This document shows, piece after piece, positions 55,058 to 64,000 of a stretch of 64,000 nucleotides of DNA. Source of the DNA: Harmonia axyridis. Lineage: Eukaryota > Arthropoda > Insecta > Coleoptera > Coccinellidae. Both the position numbers and the translations under genes were made by a program. The stretch covers positions 1,922,001 through 1,986,000 of the forward strand of contig NC_059508.1 in NCBI RefSeq assembly GCF_914767665.1, in the 5' to 3' direction. The notes under the pieces are model-generated. The model saw nothing but the letters and a program-made list of their open reading frames with translations. It made no database searches and was not told the DNA's origin. Positions within the stretch are counted from its first letter, which is position 1. Every line of letters starts with the position of its first letter.

Positions 55058-56169
55058 TTCGTCGCTGGCCACTATACTTTCTCCTATCTTTCGGGCAGCG
55101 TATGAAGGAACTGGTCACTGGTCATCTTTTGAAGCGATCCACGAAGCGATCTAGTTGCTCACTTCTTCATAAGACCAGAAGCGTTGGTCAGCCTGGCCGT
55201 GTACCATTGATCGACACAAATGATAGTCCGAGGAAGCAACGTTTGGAAAATAAGGCGGGTGGGGAAGGACGTACCATTTCAACGTTTCCAAGTATGTCTA
55301 GAAAACTTTCGCAACATGGGGTCGACCATTGTCCATGCTGTAAAATCACTTTGTCATATCTCTCGATGTATTGCGGCCGTTTGTCTTTCAATGATCAGCT
55401 CAAACGCATTAATTGTGTTCGATAACGATAACCTGTGATTGTTTATGTCGGTTTCAACAACTTATAATACACTACGCCGAGCTAGTCCCACCAAATACTG
55501 AGCATGACCTTGGAACCTTGAATATTCGGTTTGGCCGTCGACGTGGAAGCATGGCCGGGATATCCCATGATTTTTTGCGATTCGAAATATCGTAATGAAC
55601 CCATTTCTCGTGATAATATGATGCAGAAATTCCTTCTGTCTGTTCACAAATAAACAAACGCCGTTCAACATATCTTCTTTTCAACTCGCACACACCCCAT
55701 TTTCGTTGTTTCTGAATCATTTCCCTACCGTTTTGAAATGAATTGATGCTTCACTAATCTTTCAATTCTTGTTGCGTTTCCCACGAGTCTCGATCAAGTA
55801 ATGCCTCAAACTCTTCCACCATCATGCTGATCTTCGAAATCATTGTTCTTGAATCGTTGAAACCACTCTCGGCAAGTTCTTTCACTAATAGCGGCCTCAC
55901 CATAGGTATTTGAGAGCATTCGATGAGCCTCAGCCGCAGATTTCTTCATATTGAAAAATTAAATTTCCCACAAATGACGAGAATTTGGCTCGTAAGTTGA
56001 CATGTTTAATCGAGGATAACTTTATGTTGCAGACACAAATGGACTTATATTTTGATGGCGTTATGTTAACAAATGCCTAACCTTATAGTATGAAATCTAC
56101 GATCTATTTATCTCGACTACCACTTACAGTCATCAATTGCAAAACGGCGGAAGCAAAGGTTTACATCTA
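55058..56169 (-). mobile_element. mariner family A, copy 8 (3' end missing)
   Basis: A TIR is present at 56169 only. The left side starts inside the C-terminal coding part (reverse complement of TCGCTGGCCACTATACTTTC), so the last 100 bp or so are lost. Minus-strand pieces include LKDKRPQYIERYDKVILQHG (55188-55391) and HHIITRNGFITI-type debris of the first catalytic region. The catalytic Asp residues are mostly gone. Confidence 0.92.
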
Positions 56170-57325
56170 ATATACAGATTTTAGAGTTCAACTGAATTCT
56201 CCTAAATATTGAATTATAAGTTTTTAAATTGTAATGAAATTATCAGTTGCAGTAGTGCTTTGGCTTATCCGACTCGAATATTATTCTGTCAATATCGGTT
56301 ATTTAGAACAAAATAATACAAAATCGAATGCTTTCACAGCGAAAGGTATATCCTCATGAACTTACAATAAAATTCGTACTCTGAGGATGCGTCATTCAAT
56401 GTCTCTGAATAACAGCTCATCAAAGTCAAGTTTGTTGAAGTTTAGCAATTATAACACCACTTTAATTGAAGCCAGATTATCTGTAGTCGAAGATAAGTTG
56501 AGAACAGCCAAACAGATATACCAATTCGAATGCAGCAGTTAAATTTGACTGCACATTCAAACGTTTAGGTCTGAATTCGAATGAAACACAATTGTTGAAC
56601 GAGTCAGACAATGGAGAGCTCTGAGAAAGTAGTCTACAAGGAACAAGAAATAAACTTTAACTATTAATTTTCGGTTATCGTTCAGAGAACAAAAGACTTC
56701 AAAGTGTCTTTTACACTCCGATAAAACATGTTTGAGAATGCTCCTGTAAATGCTTCTCCTACCATGCGCAGCAATAAACGTTATAAATGGGCCTCCAAAT
56801 TCAGCTCTCCACATTTACCATATGGCAAGGGGGGCATTTCGAATTTAATCTACTGCAGACTGAAGTTTTGTGTTCTCTGTTCATTTGGAGGGATGCAGAT
56901 TGGGTGCTGAGATTAGGAAAAAAATCAATCGTCTATTATTACACGATTTACTTTGCAGTTTTACGGATTTTGAAGTTCCATATCTGGCTTCTTTCGATTG
57001 TTTTTCATGGTATTTCTGGTTCATACTTTGGGATCATGTAATTTATTAGAGATCTGGAAATCCTTTCAGAGATTGATCTGATTTCTATATAGACTATATT
57101 ACAACTTTTTGAAGAGGGATGACATGACATGACATATGTAAACAATTGCGTTCGTTCACATTATTGTAAAAAGATTCTCTGCTTGCTCGACAGATGGAGT
57201 TGTGGGCTGCGCAACCCTCGAACATCGAAACAGCTTGGGATGTAAATCCAACTGTTTTAGGGCAATGCTACCAATTACGGAGATGGAAGTGTATAAGGCA
57301 GGGAACACTGAACGCCTTCTCACTG
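56170..57325. other. Mostly unassigned
   Basis: A (GACAT)3 microsatellite lies at about 57119-57137. A 39-nt exon-like segment on the minus strand (56366-56404) is discussed under rejected items. Frames at 56557-57041 have no domain. Confidence 0.3.
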
Positions 57326-58412
57326 ATGATGTACAACTTTGCTTCCGCTGTTTTGCAATAGATGGCTGTAGCGGTGAGTGGTAGTCGAAATAGAAAGATC
57401 GTATTTATGAACATAACGCCATCGAAATATAAGTCGATTTGTGTCTGCATCATGAAGTTATTCTCGATTAAACATATCAGCTTACGAGCTAAATTCCCGT
57501 CATCTGCAGGAGGTTAATATTTTCTGCTTCAATATGAAGAAATCTGGGGCTGAGGCTTATCGAATGCTATCAAATACCTATGTTGAGGCCGCTTTAAGTG
57601 GAAGAACGTGCCAAGAGTAGTTTCAATGCTTCTAAAACGGTGATTTTACGTCAAAGACGAGCATGGCAGAGGAAGAGAGAAGGTTTTCGAAGATTGATCA
57701 AGACTCGTGCCAAACGCAACAAAAATATGCAGGATCATAGGAAATGACGCAACAAGCCATTTCATAACACCTGAAAGTTATGGGAATGATTCAGAAACAA
57801 GGAAATCGGGTGACATAGGAGTTGAAGCCGAGAGATGTTGAATGGCTTTGGTTTGCTTGTGAACAGCTGCTTGCATGGCAACGTCGACGGCCAAAGCATC
57901 AATATTCATGGTTCCAAGGTCATGCTCAGTATTTGGCTCGGCGTAGTGCATTATAAGTTGTTGAAACCGACAAAAACAATCACAGGCGATCGTTATCGAA
58001 CGCAATCAATGCGTTCGAACTGTGCATTGAAAGACAAACAGCCGCAGTACAACGAGAGACATGATAAAGAAATTATACATCATGACAATGCTCGACCCCA
58101 CATTGTGAAAGTGGTCAAGACATACTTGGAAACGTTGAAATGGAAAGTCCTACCCCACCTAGACGTTGCTTCCTCGGACTATTACTTGTTTCTATCAATG
58201 ACACACGGCCTGGCTGACCAGCACTTACGGTCTTATGAAGAAGTAAAAAATTGGATCGATTCTTGAATCGCTTCAAAAGATGCCCGAAAGATGTGAGAAA
58301 GTAGTGGCCAGCGATGGAAAATACTTCGAATCATAAATGTATAATCAGTTTTTTACAATAAAGCCTCTAATTTCGGAAAAAAATGGCGGAAACAAAGTTG
58401 TATGCCCATGTA
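57326..58412 (+). mobile_element. mariner family A, copy 9 (defective)
   Basis: TIRs are at both ends (GATGTACAACTTTGCTTCCG, and reverse complement TACATGGGCATACAACTTTG). A deletion around 57885 fuses the linker to STAKxNIHGSK and removes the first catalytic Asp. 57835-58266 then encodes HYKLLKPTKTITGDRYRTQS, HHDNARPHIVKVVKTYLETL (second Asp) and DVASSDYYLFLSMTHGLADQ (third Asp). Confidence 0.95.
57835..58266 (+). pseudogene. mariner transposase fragment with second and third catalytic Asp
   Basis: A 143-residue open frame. The second Asp (HDNARP) and third Asp (SSDYYLF) remain but their spacing is shortened (PHLDVASSD lacks PPYSP). It ends at VKNWIDS, short of the normal C-terminus. Not functional. 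Confidence 0.9.
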
Positions 58413-61400
58413 ATTAACTTGTTGTTTTTTAAAAATAATTCATTCAGAATTTTTTGCTCCTACTAGAACACTCTGTTCGAGGTTAAATTTCAATGTTGTT
58501 TTAATGTCCCCAGTGTTCAATGAGGTTCCTATAAAGAATATGAGTCTGCTCGAACTGTCAAAATAAATAGCATATTTCACTGTAGAAAATGTGGAATTTC
58601 ATCGCAAAACATTGAATGGAAAGGAAGGAAAATGCATATAACACATGAGTTCACCGCAAATTGCTGTCATAGTAAGTTCACCCAATCCATTTCATGAATT
58701 TAATCTGGTTTTAGAGTTTTTTTGTTGGTATATTGAATGAAATATCAGATTCTGAAATCGATGTATATTAAAGTTTGAAAGTCTGTGAGCTTTCCAATGT
58801 ATGGAATTATATTTTTCATTTCGTCATATGTTCCATTCACAATTCGAACTTTTTGAAATTTTTAGACGGTTTATTATTGGAAATAATATCTCGAAATTCC
58901 ATTGGCGAACTGGATATATTATGAATATGGACGTTACAGCATAACCACAAGGGCTTGTCGTCAATAGGATACAGAAATTGTTTGTATTATATTCAGTTTG
59001 TGCACCTGTATTTAGATTACTCCTACGGTTTGATCTAATCCCAGTTTGTAGTTCAAAACTAACTCTCTCGGACATCGTAATGGATTAATCCCCACTGAAT
59101 TATGTATTGAACATTAATTCCCATATATGGGAAGGTTTGAAAATTTTTTCTGATATGCATTTGGAACACTTGAAGTTTTGGAGTGACAATTTTACAATAT
59201 GGTTTATTAATTCCTCATAGAATATTTCAATTCATGCAAAGCCATTGAAAAAATCAGAACAGGGTGGACTACAAACATGAAATTCATAACCAATTCGTAC
59301 ATTTGTGGCTGTACAGTGCATCCCATTTTGGGTGAGACAGCCAGGTTTCTCGCTTGTTATTTAAAATAGAGTCTTGCGGTTTTCACGTTCCTGTCCTATT
59401 TTTTCGTGAAACTCACGTTGGTCTAATCAGATTTTGCATAATTGTTTCCGTTCAAGAGATACAGGGCGATTTTGGAAAGTGATACTTTTCGGACCCCTCC
59501 TCTATCTCCGAAGTTATTAGAAATAATGCTGAGCTAAAAACTACGTCTGAATCAGAATTCTGCGTAGAATCCAGTGGCGTATTCATTTTTTTTTCGGGGT
59601 ATGGTTTTGAAGATTCATTACAAATCTATATTTTTTTGATGGAACACCCTGTATATCATTACTTCGTTCAATTCGTTATTTTTTTCCCTTCAAAATGATG
59701 TATAATACTATGTAGGTAGGATGTTCAGAGAGGAAGACGTACGGATCAACCATTATTATAAACGCCACAGCAAACATTAAATGAAAACCTGTATTGGGAA
59801 TGGGCGTGTTTTGTTGCAAAAAGATTTGGTTCGGCCCAGACATAATTTTTTTAAATTATTAATACTTCCTCTGGTCATTTTTACGCTGAATAAACATCTG
59901 TATCAAATTCTTTGATTTCGCAATATCCACCTGAGAACTAGTCGAGCGATTCCATCACCTAACTCTAACTTCTGAACTTTTCTTATTGGTACTAGATTTA
60001 TTGAGCATTAAAATCGCATGCAGAAGTTCGAAAAAAACCTTGCTCCTTAAGTTTTTCCTTCTTTATTCGAATATCCCATCAAATTCGAGGAATTTTGATA
60101 AACGGGATGTTTTTTTGGATTTAATCTTATTCAACAATTTTTCCTATGCCGAACCTGAGAAATTCAGTTGCTATGTCTGTATGAAGCATTTCTTGCAGAG
60201 AATGAACGTACAAAATATTATGAAATTATATTGGCTGGTTCGAAAGTTATGAGTAATTGCATATAGGTTATTCTGACTCGCCTGAGTGTCCTCTATCTAC
60301 CCATAGTTTCCACCCATGAATCATCCTGTATATATTATTTTTATTAGTATATGTTAAAATTTTTCATCAATGTAAAATGGCTTTGCCGTCTGATCAAATA
60401 AATAAATAAATAAATATTTCAATATCATGGATATGTGTTTTGCAGTTCTCGAAGGAAGATTAATTCTTATTTTGTTTCCTTGATTTTTTGCATGAAATTG
60501 GATTCATCGATCGAGCTGAAAGCATCAATGATTTATTTCTATTAATTTTGAACTAAATTTCATGCAAATAACATATTTCCTGAAAAAATCTTTGGACGGT
60601 TTATGACAGACGAATTTCTGTTATTATATTGTTCGATTCTACTCGTTTTCAAACGTGAACTAGGAAATTTTCAGAATATTTTCAAAAGTTTAAAATGCAC
60701 AATAACTAATCAAAAGTATTGAAAATGATAGAAGCAAGACTTTGGATTTAAGGGAAAATCCTTTTTTAGTGAGACTAATAATGAAAGGTGATATTGTCGC
60801 GAAGATATATCTGAACTCATAGAAAGTCTACTGGAACCAGCATCACTTCATTTTAATCATCCCTTATCAAGGTTTCCCAGCAATTATCTTGAAGTGAAAT
60901 ATTTTATCAGTGAAAAATTCGTAGCAGATGTTTGTCCTTTTTCCTCGACCTGGACCCAGTGTTAACAAAGAAATCCAAATTTTTTCTTATTCCCCTGGGA
61001 TATTTCCATTACCGAAATAGATTACGGGAAAACGAGTCAATTATTTCAAGGGGCTTGACGAATATGTTCGACCCTCACCATCATATGTCTACCCGTAGGA
61101 TCGATCCTTTGAAAAAGTGCGAACCCGCTTAAAGACATCATCACCCTCCATTTAAATGCTTTGTTTTAACTAGGACCTATTATTTGGATCCGCCCACGCC
61201 ATTTCCACCGGATAAGTGCCCTCGAGTTGTTCGGATCTGTTTTTCCGACTCGCAACACCAAGAATGCAAATTGATATCAATCGGGAAATAAGCGATTTAA
61301 TAACGATTAACATAGTTTTTTCAATGAGAACGCCAATGGTGGTTAGTATTCGACTAGGAATTATGCTCATTAAAGGGTATGAAAGAGTTTATTTCAATAG

Positions 61401-61487
61401 GAATCCTACAATTTAAAATGGATTTGATGGCAATACTGTGCATTATTTTCTGACATTTCCTGTGTCATTTGTATTAATTGGGTTATA
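58413..61487. other. Mostly unassigned; non-LTR tail
   Basis: 59260-59660 is bracketed by an ACAGGGTGGACTAC end and an ACACCCTGTATAT end and may be a degraded TA-flanked element. 60378-60415 (ATGGCTTTGCCGTCTGATCA then AAATAAATAAATAAAT) looks like the 3' tail of a non-LTR retrotransposon. 60930-61270 is slightly richer in G+C with no domain. No gene supported. Confidence 0.35.
60394..60416 (+). repeat. (AAAT)n microsatellite
   Basis: About five tandem AAAT units follow GCCGTCTGATC, typical of a retrotransposon tail. Confidence 0.8.
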
Positions 61488-62163
61488 TACAGGGTGGCCA
61501 TTTGAAAACGAAACAGACAAGATTACAGACGAAATAAAGTTTTTCGATAGAAATGCTCGGACAGGTCGATTTCTGTTTCGAGGGGAACAACTTAAGATGT
61601 AGGTTACGGACGCATAGCGCTTCAACCCTTGCTACTACAACCCTCACCCCCAAATTTTGAATAGGGGAGATGGGGTGAGTGATACCTCATTTGAAAGGTA
61701 TTTTTATACTGATTTCAGCACAGTAATTGTTTTTTCATTTTATGCATTAGTTCTCGAAATATTCTTAACTAAGTATTTGAAAATGAAGTAGTGTTTTCAT
61801 GGCACTTGTAGTGTTTTGTGAAAAATCGACATTTTGAGCTTCAAAACAACCATGACTGTGGCTTCCTTCCTAACTAACTAACGCATGAATATTTCGAGAA
61901 CTAATGCATAAAATGAAAAAACAATTACTGTGCTGAAATCAGTATGAAAATAGCTTTAAATTGAGGTATCACTCACCCCATCTTCCCTATTCAAAAATTG
62001 GGGGTGGGGGTTGTAGCAGCAAGGGTTGAAGCGCTATGCGTCCGTAACCTACATCTTAAGTTGTTCCCCTCGAAACAGAAATCGACCTGTCCGAGCATTT
62101 CTATCGAAAAACTTTATTTCGTCTGTAATCTCGTCTGTTTCGTTTTCAAATGGCCACCCTGTA
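61488..62163. mobile_element. Foldback-type DNA element with ~300-bp TIRs
   Basis: Begins TACAGGGTGGCCATTTGAAA and ends TTTCAAATGGCCACCCTGTA. The arms (61488-~61790 and ~61865-62163) are nearly perfect inverted copies around a centre of about 80 bp. The first 13 bp equal those of the 10941 foldback, but the rest differs, so they are related families sharing termini. Non-coding. Confidence 0.92.
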
Positions 62164-62305
62164 TAATTTAATCATATTGTACGCTTCAACAACGTTGATC
62201 TTCAGAGCACAAGCATTCCGAAATTTTGAAGTTCGATTTACAGGGTTAGGACTATTGAAATAAGTCCACCAAACTTTGGAACAAGCCAACGTTTGGTCTA
62301 TAAAT

Positions 62306-63266
62306 TAGGTGTACAACTTTGCTTCCGCTGTTTTGCAATAGATGCCTAAAGTGGTAAGTGGTATTCGAAATAAAGAGATCGTAGATAAGCTAAGGTATTC
62401 GTAAACATAACGCCATAGAAAAATTAGTTGATTTGTGTCTGCACCATGAAATTATTCTCAATTAAACATGTTAGCTTACGAGCCATATTCTCGTTATTCG
62501 CGGGAAGTTCTAATTTTCTGCTTTAATATGAAGAAATCTGCGGCTGAGGCCCATCGAATGCTCTCAAATACCTATGGTGAGGTGAAAGAACGCGCCGAGA
62601 GTGGTTTCAACGCTTCAAGAACAGTGGTTTTGACGTTGAAGACCAGCATGGTGGTGGAAGAGAGAAGGTTTTCGAAGATGCAGATTGGAGGCATTAGTTG
62701 ATCAAGACTCGTATCAAAAGCAAAAAGAATTGGCAGGACGCAACAAACCATTTCAAAAAAGGGAATGACTCAGAAACGAGGAAATTGGGTGCCGTACGAA
62801 TTGATGCCAAAATATGTTGAACGGCATTTGTTTGCTTGGGAACAGCTGCTTCATAAGCAAAGACGGAAGAGATTTATGCATCGCATTGTGACTGGAGACG
62901 AAAAATGGGTTCATTACGATAATCTCAAGAGCAGAAAATCATGGGGACATCCCGGCCATGCTTCCACGTCGACGGCCAAACCGAATATCCACGGTTCCAA
63001 GGTCATGCTCAGCATGGGTGGGACCAGCTCGGCGTAGTGTATTATGCGTTATTAAAACCGACTGAAACAATTACAGGTGATCGTTATAGAACGCAGTTCA
63101 TGCGTCGTGGATCGTTTCAAAAGATGACCACTTTTTTGAACGCGGGATTCGTACGCTGCCCGAGAGATAGGAGAAAGTAGTGGCCAGCGATGGACAATAC
63201 TTTTTTACAATAAAGCCTCGAATTTCGGAAAAAAAAACGGCGGAAGCAAAGTGGTACGCCCATGTA
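62306..63266 (+). mobile_element. mariner family A, copy 10 (internally deleted)
   Basis: TIRs are present at both ends (TAGGTGTACAACTTTGCTTC, right end reverse complement TACATGGGCGTACCACTTTG). 62468-62701 encodes the N-terminus (AYEPYSRYSREVLIFCFNMK, KSAAEAHRMLSNTYGE). 62765-63037 encodes WVPYELMPKYVERHLFAWEQ, IVTGDEKWVHYDN (intact first catalytic Asp) and HASTSTAKPNIHGSKVMLSM. A deletion after RYRTQFMR removes the second and third Asp. Confidence 0.95.
62765..63037 (+). pseudogene. mariner transposase fragment with intact first Asp motif
   Basis: A 90-residue piece from the linker WVPYEL through TGDEKWVHYD to the SKVMLS strand. It is among the best-preserved versions of this part of the protein in the window. 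Confidence 0.9.
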
Positions 63267-63666
63267 AAAATAATTCTTATTGAAACATGATTGTGGGATT
63301 TCCTAATGGTAATCTAGGAATATGCAGATTTACTGACGCAAGCAAATTCACATAGGTATAAATAAAAGATAACAGAGTAGAAGTTTGAAATATTTGCTTA
63401 CCAAGTACATTCAGTCGAATAGAGATGAATTAATCTGAGTACAGGGAATATTGTGAATATACGGTAACATTTTATTAAATGTATAAAAACTAATACAGAG
63501 TGGCATAAATACTAAAAAAACTTTTATCAAATTACAATCACCATCAATATCAATATCGAAACATTCTATGAGGGAATTGTTAGCTGATACGTCCACATAT
63601 GAGAAAATAAGGACAGATGCTACTTTGAAATTTGAAAGACAAGCTAATAACTTAGTCATAAAGTAT

Positions 63667-63750
63667 ATACAGGGTGTCCCAGGAAGAATGCGACAAACGA
63701 ATACCATAAATTAAGGTCATCATGGAGGACCAGTATCAAGATGTTTCAAT
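63667..63750 (+). repeat. Dispersed repeat fragment (TACAGGGTGTCCC...)
   Basis: TACAGGGTGTCCCAGGAAGA plus ATGCGACAAAC and GGTCATCATGGAGGACCAG, matching 34008-34085. The next MITE starts shortly after it. Confidence 0.75.
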
Positions 63751-63775
63751 CGCCTGAGTGCCTTCGTTGGGGATA

Positions 63776-63973
63776 TACAGGGTGATGTTCATCTCATGAG
63801 TGAAATTTTACAGTTCAATAACTATTTAACTAATCGACCGAATAATTTCAAATTTTGAAGTTTTGTCACCGTTTTCTATCGCCTTCCTTCAATATTTCTG
63901 AATTCGAGTAAATCAGATCCGGACTAGGAAAATTTCAGACTTCCTATTTTCGTGAATACTGGATCACCCTGTA
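63776..63973. mobile_element. 198-bp MITE
   Basis: TACAGGGTGAT at the left and ATCACCCTGTA at the right form an 11-bp perfect TIR with TA borders. The interior is AT-rich and non-coding. Confidence 0.7.
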
Positions 63974-64000
63974 CGTGAACATTATGATTTTTTCCTGATG

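Noticed and set aside
56366..56404. 39-nt minus-strand segment with GT-AG borders and open phase 1-1 frame (TLNDASSEYEFY)
   Set aside because: Joining it directly to the 54210-54272 candidate makes a TAA at the split codon, so it cannot be the preceding exon. Alone it is too short to support.
63402..63434. 33-nt minus-strand segment between good acceptor and donor
   Set aside because: Only one phase is open, it does not fit the phase of any other candidate, and such micro-segments are expected by chance in 64 kb.
1..64000. CRISPR arrays, bacterial operons, Shine-Dalgarno sites, rho-independent terminators
   Set aside because: None present. The sequence is eukaryotic in every recognisable feature.

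Overview
The window looks like AT-rich insect nuclear DNA, probably from a beetle, although the species call is weak. It carries a dense, decayed and nested load of eukaryotic transposons: two mariner subfamilies, hAT elements, long-TIR foldbacks and TA-flanked MITEs, and non-LTR retrotransposon scraps. There are no bacterial-type operons, and no complete conserved host gene can be recognised. Most short ORFs are either pieces of transposase or reverse transcriptase, or chance frames.

Layout. 1-1900 holds a CpG-richer island with a possible first exon. 1982-8990 alternates a Mos1-related mariner, a non-LTR fragment, a Himar1-like mariner, a second Mos1-related copy, and a non-LTR copy whose 5' part is inverted. 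10941-12505 is a foldback element with TIRs of about 450 bp. 12905-16829 is a tandem array of units of about 640 bp; a mariner sits in it, a hAT-like element sits in the mariner, and a hairpin MITE sits in the hAT-like element. 16830-21534 holds two TATA-box regions, a candidate exon, a leader with short repeats and a candidate intron, and a MITE. 21860-24765 holds two opposed copies of one hAT family. 25982-28313 is a TIR element interrupted by a tRNA-related SINE that carries a hammerhead ribozyme, followed by another mariner. 34008-39478 contains reverse transcriptase remnants, a mariner bracketed by a 115-bp duplication, a hAT end and a second Himar1-like copy. 40370-50735 mixes a Tc1-like remnant, candidate exons, a non-LTR 3' end, three hAT copies (two families) and mariner ends. 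54210-63973 holds a candidate exon, the second SINE-hammerhead copy, three mariners, a second foldback and a terminal MITE.

The only hint of a host gene spanning the region is on the minus strand. Small segments at 54210-54272, 41310-41462, 35347-35381 and 32281-32319 have GT-AG borders and join in a compatible reading phase without a stop, so much of the window may be intron filled with transposons. This is inference and needs RNA data.

The most interesting objects are the two SINE copies at 26019-26266 and 54667-54911. Each has a pol III A/B-box head and a hammerhead ribozyme core. The first has a paralogous empty site in this same window.
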